Positions 41,174-50,510 of a stretch of DNA of 64,000 nucleotides are shown here, piece by piece. Position numbers and translations under genes: made by a program. Source of the DNA: an uncultured Clostridia bacterium (GTDB taxonomy: Bacteria; Bacillota; Clostridia; Christensenellales; UBA1242); the NCBI GenBank assembly GCA_947630745.1, contig CANRIT010000006.1, positions 1 to 64,000 on the forward strand, given 5' to 3'. Position 1 is the first letter of the stretch; each line of letters begins with the position of its first letter. The notes beneath the pieces are model-generated. The model was not told the DNA's origin and made no database searches. It saw only the letters and a list, made by a program, of their open reading frames with translations.

Positions 41174-41247
41174 GCAAAAATTAAAAAAATATTTTGTTTT
41201 TTAACAGATTTGCAGGATTAATTAAAATTTATAATAATAATTAAAAG

Positions 41248-41277
41248 TTTGCAAAAAATATATTAATGTGCTATAAT
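41248..41277 (+). promoter_or_regulatory. promoter of the winged-helix gene
   Basis: TTTGCA-N18-TATAAT; -10 overlaps the ORF-track start. Confidence 0.5.
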
Positions 41278-41287
41278 GGGAGTGAAT

Positions 41288-41623
41288 ATGCTAGATAAAA
41301 AGTGCGGCGAAGTGTTGCGAGTTTTAAAAAAACTTAACGCGGAAGAAAGTTACAAGGTTGTTACGCTTGAAGAAATTGCAGGCGAACTTAAAGGGTTTTC
41401 GCTGGCTGTTATTAAGCAGTGCATGGATACCCTTGCCCGGGAGGGGTATATCAACATTAAGTTTTGTGAAGACAACACATATTGCTATTCAATAAAAAAG
41501 CAAATAAGTGCGCAACAAGAAGTGGCAGCAAAACCAAACAACAAACTTATGTATCTATATATCTTCCTTGCCGCGTTTGCTGGCAGCTTTTTGGCTTTTA
41601 TGTTGGTGGCATTAATATTTTAA
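41288..41623 (+). CDS. winged-helix-like protein with C-terminal TM
   Basis: EVLRVLKKLN...VTLEEIAGELKGFSLAVIKQCMDTLAREGYINIKF then TM LYIFLAAFAGSFLAFMLVALIF; start trimmed. Confidence 0.65.
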   Translation: MLDKKCGEVLRVLKKLNAEESYKVVTLEEIAGELKGFSLAVIKQCMDTLAREGYINIKFCEDNTYCYSIKKQISAQQEVAAKPNNKLMYLYIFLAAFAGSFLAFMLVALIF

Positions 41624-41632
41624 GGTGGAGTT

Positions 41633-41992
41633 ATGTTATCCTTTAAAGAAAAGTATGTTATGGAATTTGTTTATCAGCGTTGCCAAGGCAAAAAATCTTG
41701 CCTTATTTCCCCACGCGAAATTATAAGTCACGCGGCGGACAAATATGTGCTTTACGCTGACGAGCTTGAAAAGATTATGACAAATTTAAGTTACGACAAT
41801 TACATAGAGCTTGTTAAGTCGGACAAAAAGGGCGCGCCCGTTTATTGCGTGTCACTTAAAATTAAGGGCGAAGGTTTCCATCGCGAACTGTCGATTGGTA
41901 AGCGAAATTTTTGGCTTTTGTTTGGGCGCACATGCTTGTTTGCCATGGTGGGCGCAATTGTAGGTTGCATTATTAAGCTTATTTTGTTGTAG
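41633..41992 (+). CDS. second winged-helix-like protein with C-terminal TM
   Basis: LISPREIISHAADKYVLYADELEKIMTNLSYDNYIELVKSDKKGAPVYCVSL; C-terminal TM. Confidence 0.65.
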   Translation: MLSFKEKYVMEFVYQRCQGKKSCLISPREIISHAADKYVLYADELEKIMTNLSYDNYIELVKSDKKGAPVYCVSLKIKGEGFHRELSIGKRNFWLLFGRTCLFAMVGAIVGCIIKLILL

Positions 41993-41998
41993 GTGGCT

Positions 41999-43954
41999 AT
42001 GGAGTACAGAAAGTTTGAATTGGTTTCTAAATACAAACCCACTGGCGACCAGCCCGAGGCGATAAACGCGCTTGTTGAGGGAGTAAACGATGGGCTTAGC
42101 GCGCAGGTGCTTAAAGGTGTTACGGGCAGCGGAAAGACGTTTACTATGGCAAATGTTATTGCTGCGGTTAACCGCCCCACCCTTGTGCTTGCCCACAACA
42201 AGACCTTGGCAGCACAATTGTGCAATGAATTTAGAGAATTTTTTCCAAACAACAGAGTGGAATTTTTTGTTTCGTACTACGACTATTATCAGCCTGAGGC
42301 GTACATCGTTTCAAGCGACACCTACATTGAAAAAGACATGAGCGTAAACGATGAAATTGACAAGCTTAGGCACAGTGCAACCAGCAGTTTGCTTGAGCGA
42401 AGTGACACAATTGTGGTGGCATCCGTATCGTGCATATATGGTTTGGGCGCGCCGGACGAGTATTTTAATTTACAAATTTCAATGCGAATTGGCGACAAAT
42501 TTTCGCGCGATGAACTTATTAACCGTCTTATTGCCATACAGTACACCCGCAACGAGATTGATTTTCAGCGTTCAACTTTTAGGGCGCGCGGCGATGTGGT
42601 GGACATTTTTCCAGCCGACAGCAGCGAAATTGCGGTTAGGATAAGCTTTTTTGATGACGAAATTGAAAGCATAAGCGAATTTGACCCAGTTACGGGCAAG
42701 GTGCTTAACAAGCTTAAACATATTGCCATCTACCCCGCCAGCCACTACGCAGTTGGGAGCGAAAAGTTGCAGCACGCGCTTGACGAGATACGCAAAGATG
42801 CCGCTGAGCGTGAGGAATTTTTTAAGAGACAGGACAAACTTATTGAGGCGCAGCGCATACGCGAACGCACTAATTACGATTTGGAAATGATGCAAGAAAT
42901 GGGATATTGTTCGGGGATTGAAAACTATTCGCGCTATTTTGACGGGCGCGAGCCGGGCATGCCGCCATACACCTTGCTTGACTATTTCCCTAAGGGGTTT
43001 TTGCTGTTTGTGGACGAAAGCCATATCACCCTTCCGCAAGTGCGCGGGATGTACAATGGTGACCGTGCGCGCAAAACAAGCCTTGTGGACTACGGTTTCC
43101 GCCTGCCTAGCGCGTTTGACAACCGGCCGCTTAATTTTGATGAATTTAATGCGCGGATTGGGCAGACGATTTATGTTTCTGCCACGCCAAATGACTACGA
43201 ACTTAAACTTGCCGGCCAGGTGGTTGAGCAAGTTATTAGGCCTACCTACCTTTTGGACCCAGAAATTTTTATCCGCCCAAGTGTTGGGCAGGTGGACGAT
43301 TTGCTTGAAGAAATTCGACATGTAACAAGCGAGCATGGAAAAATTTTGGTTACCACGCTTACCAAAAAGATGGCGGAAGATTTGTGCGCGTATTTTGAAG
43401 AACAAGGAGTGCGGGTAAAATATCTGCACAGTGACATCGACACGCTTGAACGCGTTAAAATTCTTAACGAATTGCGCGCGGATGAGTTTGATGTTTTGGT
43501 AGGTATCAACCTTTTGCGCGAGGGTCTGGATTTGCCCGAAGTTATGCTTGTGGCAATTTTGGATGCGGATAAAGAAGGATTTTTGCGCTCTGCCACCAGC
43601 CTTATACAGATTGTTGGGCGTGCGGCGCGCAACAGCAAAAGCCGTGTGATTATGTACGCTGATATGATAACCGACAGCATGCAAAAATGTATTGATGAAA
43701 CAAATCGCAGGCGCGAATTGCAGCAAGCGTACAACAAAAAGCACGGAGTTGAACCACAAACTATTAAAAAGGAAATTGTTGACACGCTTAAAATTCGCAT
43801 GGAAAATGACGAAAAACCTTCTTCTAAACAAGATATTGCAAAACAAATTGAACAACTTAAAGGCATGATGAACACTGCCGCCAGCCAGCTAGATTTTGAA
43901 ACTGCCATAAAATTGCGCGAAGAAATCGCCAAACTTAAAAGAAAACTGCGTTAA
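41999..43954 (+). CDS. uvrB: excinuclease ABC subunit B
   Basis: [52 protein letters not shown] motif. Confidence 0.97.
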   Translation: MEYRKFELVSKYKPTGDQPEAINALVEGVNDGLSAQVLKGVTGSGKTFTMANVIAAVNRPTLVLAHNKTLAAQLCNEFREFFPNNRVEFFVSYYDYYQPEAYIVSSDTYIEKDMSVNDEIDKLRHSATSSLLERSDTIVVASVSCIYGLGAPDEYFNLQISMRIGDKFSRDELINRLIAIQYTRNEIDFQRSTFRARGDVVDIFPADSSEIAVRISFFDDEIESISEFDPVTGKVLNKLKHIAIYPASHYAVGSEKLQHALDEIRKDAAEREEFFKRQDKLIEAQRIRERTNYDLEMMQEMGYCSGIENYSRYFDGREPGMPPYTLLDYFPKGFLLFVDESHITLPQVRGMYNGDRARKTSLVDYGFRLPSAFDNRPLNFDEFNARIGQTIYVSATPNDYELKLAGQVVEQVIRPTYLLDPEIFIRPSVGQVDDLLEEIRHVTSEHGKILVTTLTKKMAEDLCAYFEEQGVRVKYLHSDIDTLERVKILNELRADEFDVLVGINLLREGLDLPEVMLVAILDADKEGFLRSATSLIQIVGRAARNSKSRVIMYADMITDSMQKCIDETNRRRELQQAYNKKHGVEPQTIKKEIVDTLKIRMENDEKPSSKQDIAKQIEQLKGMMNTAASQLDFETAIKLREEIAKLKRKLR

Positions 43955-44096
43955 CTCTTTTTGTAAAAAGAGTACCAGAAAAACCCGTCATTAATTATTA
44001 TAAATTTAAATAAACAATTTTTATTTTACTCTTTTTTGTAAAAAGAGTAACAGAAAAACGGGTCAAAATACAATAATAGTAATAGAAAAACAAGTC
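43952..44096 (+). repeat. palindromic repeat array C (2 full units plus a degenerate tail)
   Basis: TAACTCTTTTTGTAAAAAGAGTACCAGAAAAACCCGTC; second unit 44026-44064; tail-only remnant AATAGAAAAACAAGTC 44081-44096. Confidence 0.85.
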
Positions 44097-44123
44097 AAAT
44101 AAAATTAAAACCTTATTTAAAGT

Positions 44124-44151
44124 AAAAAAGCCACGGAGTGTGGCTTTTTTT
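44124..44151 (-). terminator. intrinsic terminator of the 44159 gene
   Basis: AAGCCAC-GGAGT-GTGGCTT with A/T tracts. Confidence 0.8.
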
Positions 44152-44158
44152 ATTTCAT

Positions 44159-47100
44159 TTAATCTTGTTTGTCAGCGTCTTGATTGTCAGCGTTGTCTTT
44201 GTCGGCTGGTTCTTCTACTTTTTCTGCTTTGTCGTCTGCTTTTTTGCTTTTGCTGGCAGATTTTTTGGCAGGTTTTTTGCTTGTAGTTTCGCTGGTTAAT
44301 GCTGCTGGTTTTTGTTTTTTGCTGCTTTTGCCAGTGAATAAGAAGAACATAATTACGCCAATCAATATGATGCTAGAAACAACAATCAATATAATGCCAA
44401 TTTTTGAATTTGACAAGCTGGTTGGCTCTGCCTTTGCTGTTACGCTAAACTTAATTTCGTATGGGTCGCTTTTGTTCTGCTGATTATCTTCCGCAGTGAA
44501 CACAAATCTGTATGTGCCAATTGATGAAATTGTGTAGTTGTAAACAGTAAAGCCGTCTTCTATTGTGCTGGTCTTACTAACCTCGTTGTCTTCGCTGTCA
44601 ACAAGTTTAATTGTCAAGCTGCTCCAACTGTAATTGTCGCGCTCGCCTTGTGCTGGGTCTTCCGTATTTTCAACAATTTTAAAGTTGACATTGTCCTTTT
44701 TGTTGTTGCTGTTGGTGTAAGAAGTCCAAGTGTACAAGTTTTTGTTGTCTTGCGTTGCGGTGATGGTCATAATTTTATCAATTGTGCTGAATTTAACTGC
44801 AATGTTGATGTCACTGTCAGTGTAAGTTATTTTGTCTTGCAATGCACCCGCATTTACCCTAAATTTAGGTGGAATATTGTCGCCATAAGTTATGGTCAAT
44901 TCTTTGTGGTCGTAATAGTTGCTTGGAGCATCGGTATATGTTTCGTAACTTATATTGTACACGCCTATGCCCGAAGTTTTAATCACCCAATTTTTGCCAG
45001 ATGCATCCCTTGTTGCCTCGCTCCAACTTGTTGCATTTTGGCGTTTGTACAACAACTTAGTTTCACTTACATTGTACCCTTCTTGTGTTGCAACCCATTG
45101 CGGAATAATCAACTGCTTTTCTTCGTTGGCTGCGGTGTAAGAGAAGTATTTTGGAAGGTTGAAATCTTCATCCCAAACAATGCTTGCCGTACCGTCAGTT
45201 GCATGTTGTGCCTCCACAGTAACGGTAATTTCGTATGGTGGAATTACGTGAACGCCTTTATCTTTAGTTTCGTCTGTCCAACTTACATTAACTTCAAATG
45301 TGTAGCGGCCAGCGGTGAACAATTGCCATCCGCCGTTAACTTCTTCGTAATGTTTGCCTTGAACCTTGGTTGGAACAATTTCTATGTTAAGGTTTTCATC
45401 ATCAACAATTTCCTTGCTGTTGTCGTTACCATCGTAAACATGTGGGGTGATTTGCAAAATGTCGCCCACTGTTGCTGTGTAGCTTGAGCCGCTACCCTCG
45501 CAATTTACATACACATCCAAAAGTGGTTGTGCGGTTGATACAACCTTAAACGAATAGTGCGCAACTGTGGTGTTGCCCGCATCGTCAGTTGCGGTGTAAA
45601 CCACAACATATGTGCCAACTGCGGTTGTTGTGATGTGACCAGACACCTTGCCCTTGTATATGGAATATTCATCCAAATATTTGTAATTTTTGTGGAAGGT
45701 TAAATCTTTAACATCAGTGCTGATATCGCCTTCTGGAATGATGTAATAGAACACGCTGGTTGACAAATTTTTATCTTTCACGTCGCTAAATTGAACGATT
45801 GGGATTTTTACATCAACCCCTTGTCCTACTGGTGTAGTGTCACTCGAATCATTTTCAAATATTTGCTTATGCTCATTGCTTTCGTATTGAACAGAATTAA
45901 TGGTTGGCACATCAGAGTCTTGTTCATCAGCAATATAAAGCGAAGTTGTGTCAAACTTAACCACGCCATCGTCATTTATTGTTAATGCAAGCACATAAAT
46001 TTTGCCGTCCTCGCCTTTGCTTACATTTTCTGGTATAGTAGTTTCAAACTTAGTTGTGCTGCCGTCAACAAGGTCAAATTTATAAACATTTGTTGCGCCG
46101 TTTAGTTTTGTTTTTAAAGCGTCAGTCAATAAATTTATAATGCTATCTGTGTTACCTTTGACCTTTTTTGCCTCGTTTATAACTTCATCAATTTGTATGG
46201 TACTGAAATCTTTATCTGAATAGTACATTGCGTTAACAAGGCGCAAATCAACATCGTCATTTGAGTTGACAGTAAAGCTCACCTTTTCACCCTCGTAAAC
46301 AGTTGGATTGTTGTTGTTTACAATATTGATGGATAAGTTGGTATCTTTTGCATCGCTGCTTACAATTTTAAACGAATATTCAGTTGAAGATTGCTCGTAA
46401 AGCGCATTTCTACGCGTATAGGTCTGCGAAGATGATTGATAGGTTGATTTCACCTTAACTTCGTAGCACAAGCGGTATTCTTTATCCAAAATGCCATTAG
46501 GAACTTCTGCGCCGTCTTTAGCAAATTTGAATGTTGCGCTTTTTGCAAGCTGTTCAAAATATTTCTTTTGGCTTTCTGCATCGTTGGCTTCAATTGGCTT
46601 ATTTTCTGCATCGTAAACAAAGTTGTAGCCGTCATTTTCTGTAACAGCAACATACTTATCGTTTGCGTAGTCAATTTTTACGCCATCGATGTAGTATTTT
46701 GTGCCGCTTTCCTTTTCAGTAAAGTAGCGCACAACCATAAGGTCGGTATAGTCGTCAACTGGGCTGTTGAAGTACACTGCTGGGAAGACCAAACCGCTGT
46801 CTTTGGTGTAATTGTATTCCGCCTTAATTTCTGCCACTGCGGATTTAACTGCATTTTCGCCCTCGTCAGTTGCAACAAAATTGCCGTTTCCATCAAAAAT
46901 TGTGTAGTCATAAACCGCCTTAACAGTTGGGTTTATGTTGTTGCGGCTGAAATAGCCTAAATCGTACACCTTTTCAATTGGAGTTTGGCTGAAATAGTCT
47001 TGAATTGTGTATTTAACTTTGTAGTTTTTGCCTTCAAGTTCTTGATAAGTGTGGTTGCCAAAGCCATCATCACCCGTGGTGAAATTGAAGGTGAAATTGT

Positions 47101-48142
47101 TGTTTGTAAGGGTTTGTTTGATTTCTGGGTTGTCTTCTTGATAAATTTCAATTTTAATTACATTTTTAGCAACATCGGTTTGGCTGAAATTTTGCAAATT
47201 ATAGTCAACTTGTGGATTGCGCAAAACCACATTTTTGTCGCCCAATTTTGCGGTTGGTGGAGTTGGAGTTTTGATGTCGATGTTGTCCGCAGTTGGTGCA
47301 ACAAAGTCTTTGTCAACCGTAATTTCTTTCTGCACAGGAGTTGCTTCTTTATATGTGTAAGTTATAACATACTTGTCTTCGTCTTTAAAGGTCAGCACGC
47401 GGGTGTCTTTGTTATAGGCACTGCCCTCTTGTGTGGTGCCGTTTTCTGAATTGTAAATTTCCACGCCGCCATAGCTGATGGTGAATGGTACTTCTTCAAA
47501 CTTCTTTTCCTTACCATCTTCCACCGTTTGATAGCCGTACAATTTTGGCACGGTGAAGGTTGAATTTAAAGATGCCATTGTTGGGAAAAGCACATTTAAA
47601 TTGGTTTCAGTATACTTGCCGTCCGCGTAGTCTATTTGTTTTTGTTCAATAACATATTTTGCGCCAATAACTTCAACTTTGTAATCTTTTGAAAAATATG
47701 TTGTGTTGTTTTGGCTGTCAATTTTGATGTAGTAGATGTTGTAAGTGTTTGTTGTTTTGTCCAAGATTTTAACTGCGTTATTTTCGTCATCCGCTTGGAA
47801 GAAAGTTGTGTCTGTGTTAAATTCTGTGTCACTTTTTTTATCTTTTACTTTAAAATCACGCACAAAACCGCCCTGGTCTACCACACGGATATAGTATTCG
47901 CCAGATTCGTCTTTTAAATATGGGATTTTTAGTTCTGCATTTGAGTCTTTGCTGTAATCCACCTTTTTAGGCATTTTAACTGAATTAAAGGTTGCTGTTG
48001 GTGTTTTGCCTGATTCCCAATCTTCCGCTGCTGCCACACCCGTTGGTATAAGTTTAAGTGGGGTTAAAGCAAACATAAAACTGCATGCTAAAAATGCAAT
48101 AAATACAAATAGTCTTTTAATATGCTTTTGTAAAACCTTCAT
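44159..48142 (-). CDS. large surface protein with signal peptide, Ig-like repeats, C-terminal TM and Lys-rich tail
   Basis: Start trimmed to MKVLQKHIKRLFVFIAFLACSFMFAL (SD GGAGC); TM IGIILIVVSSIILIGVIMFFLF; tail GKSSKKQKPAALTSETTSKKPAKKSASKSKK. Confidence 0.82.
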   Translation of the reverse strand: MKVLQKHIKRLFVFIAFLACSFMFALTPLKLIPTGVAAAEDWESGKTPTATFNSVKMPKKVDYSKDSNAELKIPYLKDESGEYYIRVVDQGGFVRDFKVKDKKSDTEFNTDTTFFQADDENNAVKILDKTTNTYNIYYIKIDSQNNTTYFSKDYKVEVIGAKYVIEQKQIDYADGKYTETNLNVLFPTMASLNSTFTVPKLYGYQTVEDGKEKKFEEVPFTISYGGVEIYNSENGTTQEGSAYNKDTRVLTFKDEDKYVITYTYKEATPVQKEITVDKDFVAPTADNIDIKTPTPPTAKLGDKNVVLRNPQVDYNLQNFSQTDVAKNVIKIEIYQEDNPEIKQTLTNNNFTFNFTTGDDGFGNHTYQELEGKNYKVKYTIQDYFSQTPIEKVYDLGYFSRNNINPTVKAVYDYTIFDGNGNFVATDEGENAVKSAVAEIKAEYNYTKDSGLVFPAVYFNSPVDDYTDLMVVRYFTEKESGTKYYIDGVKIDYANDKYVAVTENDGYNFVYDAENKPIEANDAESQKKYFEQLAKSATFKFAKDGAEVPNGILDKEYRLCYEVKVKSTYQSSSQTYTRRNALYEQSSTEYSFKIVSSDAKDTNLSINIVNNNNPTVYEGEKVSFTVNSNDDVDLRLVNAMYYSDKDFSTIQIDEVINEAKKVKGNTDSIINLLTDALKTKLNGATNVYKFDLVDGSTTKFETTIPENVSKGEDGKIYVLALTINDDGVVKFDTTSLYIADEQDSDVPTINSVQYESNEHKQIFENDSSDTTPVGQGVDVKIPIVQFSDVKDKNLSTSVFYYIIPEGDISTDVKDLTFHKNYKYLDEYSIYKGKVSGHITTTAVGTYVVVYTATDDAGNTTVAHYSFKVVSTAQPLLDVYVNCEGSGSSYTATVGDILQITPHVYDGNDNSKEIVDDENLNIEIVPTKVQGKHYEEVNGGWQLFTAGRYTFEVNVSWTDETKDKGVHVIPPYEITVTVEAQHATDGTASIVWDEDFNLPKYFSYTAANEEKQLIIPQWVATQEGYNVSETKLLYKRQNATSWSEATRDASGKNWVIKTSGIGVYNISYETYTDAPSNYYDHKELTITYGDNIPPKFRVNAGALQDKITYTDSDINIAVKFSTIDKIMTITATQDNKNLYTWTSYTNSNNKKDNVNFKIVENTEDPAQGERDNYSWSSLTIKLVDSEDNEVSKTSTIEDGFTVYNYTISSIGTYRFVFTAEDNQQNKSDPYEIKFSVTAKAEPTSLSNSKIGIILIVVSSIILIGVIMFFLFTGKSSKKQKPAALTSETTSKKPAKKSASKSKKADDKAEKVEEPADKDNADNQDADKQD

Positions 48143-48344
48143 AATGCTCCTTTTTTGCAATAGCAATATATTTATACTTAAATATTGTAATAAAATGCCC
48201 AAAAAATGTCAAACAAATTAGGGGCATAATTCACAATTATTTAAAATTTAGTGTAAATAGTTTTTGCAAATTTATTGTACAAAATTTTAACTAGTTTTGT
48301 CGAAAAATGTTTTTCCCGCCCGCATGCCTTTCGCCGCGGTTTTC

Positions 48345-48710
48345 AGCAAGGCAAATTTAGTTCAATCAAGCTGAATATTCTGGGTTTTTCTGGTACTCTT
48401 TTCCCAAAAAGAGTACGGAGCGGAGGTTACTGCAAAGGTTGTTTAGAACGACCAGCCCCGACCGACTGGGTTTTTCTGGTACTCTTTTCCCAAAAAGAGT
48501 ACAGATGTTTATGGTAAGGATTGTTTAAAACAACCAACTCTGACCTACTGGGTTTTTCTGGTACTCTTTTCCCAAAAAGAGTACGGATGGTTACAGCAAA
48601 GATTGTTTAGAACAGCAAGTTCGACCGACTGGGTTTTTCTGGTACTCTTTTCCCAAAAAGAGTACGAAGGTTTTTCTGGCAACTCTTTTCCCAAAAAGAG
48701 TTGGGGTGCG
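48345..48710 (-). repeat. palindromic repeat array D (about 4.5 units, 81-86 bp period)
   Basis: CTGGGTTTTTCTGGTACTCTTTTCCCAAAAAGAGTAC at 48380, 48466, 48548, 48629 and partial at 48669, with conserved inter-unit sequence. Confidence 0.92.
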
Positions 48711-48725
48711 GGTAGTTTAATTAAA

Positions 48726-48746
48726 AAAGGAAGGCTAAATGCCTTC
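48726..48746 (-). terminator. intrinsic terminator of the 48735 gene
   Basis: GAAGGC-TAAAT-GCCTTC then (- strand) CTTTTTT; stop codon inside the hairpin. Confidence 0.75.
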
Positions 48747-49268
48747 TAAAAGTTGAAGTTGTTGTTGTGCATACTCAGGCGAAATAAAGTTAAATTCCTT
48801 ACTCGACGCCAAAAAGTATTGTTTTTGCCTATGTTGTTGCAGTTTTTGAATAAACTCTTTTGGCAGATATTTGTAGTGTTCAATCAAAATTTTGTTAAGC
48901 ACGGCAAAATTAAGTGTTTTTGCTTGTTTAAATGCTTGTTTTGTAGACAAAGCCCACTCGTTTGGCTCTACCCTATCCACCTTTTTAAAATCGCAAATGA
49001 CATTCATATCTTGTGGCGAACATACAAATCGCGTTATAATCTCAATTTTTTCCGCCACCGTGCGCGGCAATTCTTTAACCGCGTTGGCGTCCATATAATA
49101 AAATTCGCATAACTTTTCTGGTTCGCCAAAAATGGCGCGTGCGTTCCTTGGGCGTTTTAAAATGACTCTATCGCCGTACACGCCACGCCCACGTTTATAC
49201 TCCAAAATTTCATAAAAATTGTTAATCAAAAAGTCTAACAATGGCCAATTTTCTACGTTAACCTTCAT
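48735..49268 (-). CDS. hypothetical protein paired with HicB-like gene
   Basis: 177-aa ORF, SD AAGGTGG, 11 bp after the HicB-like gene. Confidence 0.7.
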   Translation of the reverse strand: MKVNVENWPLLDFLINNFYEILEYKRGRGVYGDRVILKRPRNARAIFGEPEKLCEFYYMDANAVKELPRTVAEKIEIITRFVCSPQDMNVICDFKKVDRVEPNEWALSTKQAFKQAKTLNFAVLNKILIEHYKYLPKEFIQKLQQHRQKQYFLASSKEFNFISPEYAQQQLQLLEGI

Positions 49269-49279
49269 TAAACCACCTT

Positions 49280-49543
49280 TTAAGCAAGCGCATCCACCAA
49301 AAGAACTATGTTATTTTTGTTCTTTTTATCTGCATAATATTTTTCAAACGGACTTGGGGATTCAATCTCGCAATCGTATTTTATGGCACAATCCACCATA
49401 GCACAAAGCATTTCTTTTGCTTTAATGTACGCGCTAACCACGCAATCGCCTTCAGTAACAATTTGAAGGTCAGGTATTTTTATGGTGAAATACCCAGTAT
49501 CTTCATCCTTATACAAAATTGCGGTGTAAACTAACTCTTTCAT
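49280..49543 (-). CDS. HicB-like antitoxin-family protein
   Basis: YTAILYKDEDTGYFTIKIPDLQIVTEGDCVVSAYIKAKEMLCAMV matches HicB core (Y.a.....eggY.v.iPDl....GdtleEA...a.e). Confidence 0.75.
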   Translation of the reverse strand: MKELVYTAILYKDEDTGYFTIKIPDLQIVTEGDCVVSAYIKAKEMLCAMVDCAIKYDCEIESPSPFEKYYADKKNKNNIVLLVDALA

Positions 49544-49627
49544 AACTTCCCCTTTACAGATACAATCATTTTAACATATAAATACAAAAATGTAAAACAA
49601 ATTTTAATATTAAATAAAAAAATTTAA

Positions 49628-49823
49628 AACTTTTCAGTGTGAAAAGTTACAAAAGCAAAAATGGGTTTCGATTCCCCTTTTAAACCCACAAACGACTTAC
49701 TTTAAAAAAGTAAGCAAAAAGTTGACATATAGCATTATTCTATAATGATCTTTTTATAACTTATAATTAATAGGTTTTATTTATATTAGTTCTTTTGTTA
49801 CTTTTCTAGTTTAGAAAAGTAAA
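49628..49823. repeat. palindromic repeat cluster E (three dispersed units, mixed orientation)
   Basis: AACTTTTCAGTGTGAAAAGTTACAAAAGC (49628); CTTACTTTAAAAAAGTAAGCAAAAAGT (about 49695); - strand TTTACTTTTCTAAACTAGAAAAGTAACAAAAGAACTAA (about 49786-49823). Confidence 0.7.
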
Positions 49824-49825
49824 TA

Positions 49826-49848
49826 AAAAAAAAACGCCCGCGTGGGCG
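49826..49848 (-). terminator. intrinsic terminator of the 49853 gene
   Basis: CGCCCGCGTGGGCG with A/T tract. Confidence 0.8.
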
Positions 49849-49852
49849 CATG

Positions 49853-50170
49853 TTATGCTGTAATGCCTTGTTCTGCAACCTTTTCGTCTACTGATTTCGT
49901 TGGTTGCATTGCTTTGCTTAATTTTTTGCCAGCGGCTGCTGGTAATTTTTTACCTTTGTTTTTACTGAAACTTAAAGAAGTTTCTATTAATAAACTTGTT
50001 CTTTCTCTATTATCTTTAAAAAGAGCATGATTGGTTTTTGCAACCAATGGGCGAAGTGGTTTTTTGATTGAACGTCCAACTAAATGATTAGCATCAATCT
50101 GTTTACGCACTTCATTCAACTCGTTTAAATAATCTAATCTACCTTGAATTAATGTTTTAGCTGTTGCCAT
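49853..50170 (-). CDS. small basic hypothetical protein
   Basis: Start trimmed to MATAKTL (SD GGAGG); Lys/Ala-rich C-terminus. Confidence 0.65.
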   Translation of the reverse strand: MATAKTLIQGRLDYLNELNEVRKQIDANHLVGRSIKKPLRPLVAKTNHALFKDNRERTSLLIETSLSFSKNKGKKLPAAAGKKLSKAMQPTKSVDEKVAEQGITA

Positions 50171-50411
50171 ATGTATCCTCCTAATTCGCTTATATAATAA
50201 CACAAAAAATTAAATTTGTAAATAGTTTTTTTAATATTTTTCCAATATTTTTTAAAAATTTTTTTATTTATTTTTTTGCCTATTTTTAAATTGATTTTTT
50301 ACGCAATATATTGACATTATTTCGTTAAAATCAACTATATATTGTTGAAATTGCAAGTATTAAACAGTCATGCTTATAATTATTAATTGCATTATATAAA
50401 CTATTATAAAG

Positions 50412-50442
50412 AAAAAGCAATGCGCTAATGACATTGCTTTTT
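50412..50442 (-). terminator. intrinsic terminator of rpoBC
   Basis: AAAAAGCAATG-N9-CATTGCTTTTT. Confidence 0.75.
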
Positions 50443-50455
50443 TGTCTATTCGTAA

Positions 50456-50510
50456 TAGGACGAGTTGTTTGCTACTCATCTATAGGACGAGTAATTCGTT
50501 ACTCGTCAAT
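50456..50510 (-). repeat. 27-bp imperfect tandem duplication forming hairpins at the rpoC 3' end
   Basis: TAGGACGAGTTGTTTGCTACTCATC / TAGGACGAGTAATTCGTTACTCGTC; second copy contains the rpoC stop. Confidence 0.75.

Noticed and set aside
42572-43855. 427-aa antisense ORF inside uvrB
   Set aside because: Phe/Asn/His/Lys-rich shadow translation of the strongly supported uvrB; no start context or family resemblance.
44648-45487. 279-aa + strand ORF antisense to the 1347-aa surface protein
   Set aside because: Overlaps a well-supported CDS; Cys/Val/Phe-rich composition typical of antisense shadow ORFs.
48275-48517. 80-aa ORF over repeat array D
   Set aside because: Translation of palindromic repeats (GFSGTLFPKRV...); not a real protein.
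48345-48710. CRISPR array interpretation of repeat array D
   Set aside because: Inter-repeat sequences are themselves conserved rather than unique spacers, and no cas genes are present.
49658-49680. T-arm-like string GGGTTTCGATTCCCC
   Set aside because: Resembles a tRNA T-arm but no acceptor, D or anticodon arms are visible around it; probably chance within repeat cluster E.
49722-49746. TTGACA ... TATAAT promoter-like pair
   Set aside because: Spacer is only 13 bp and no + strand gene follows.
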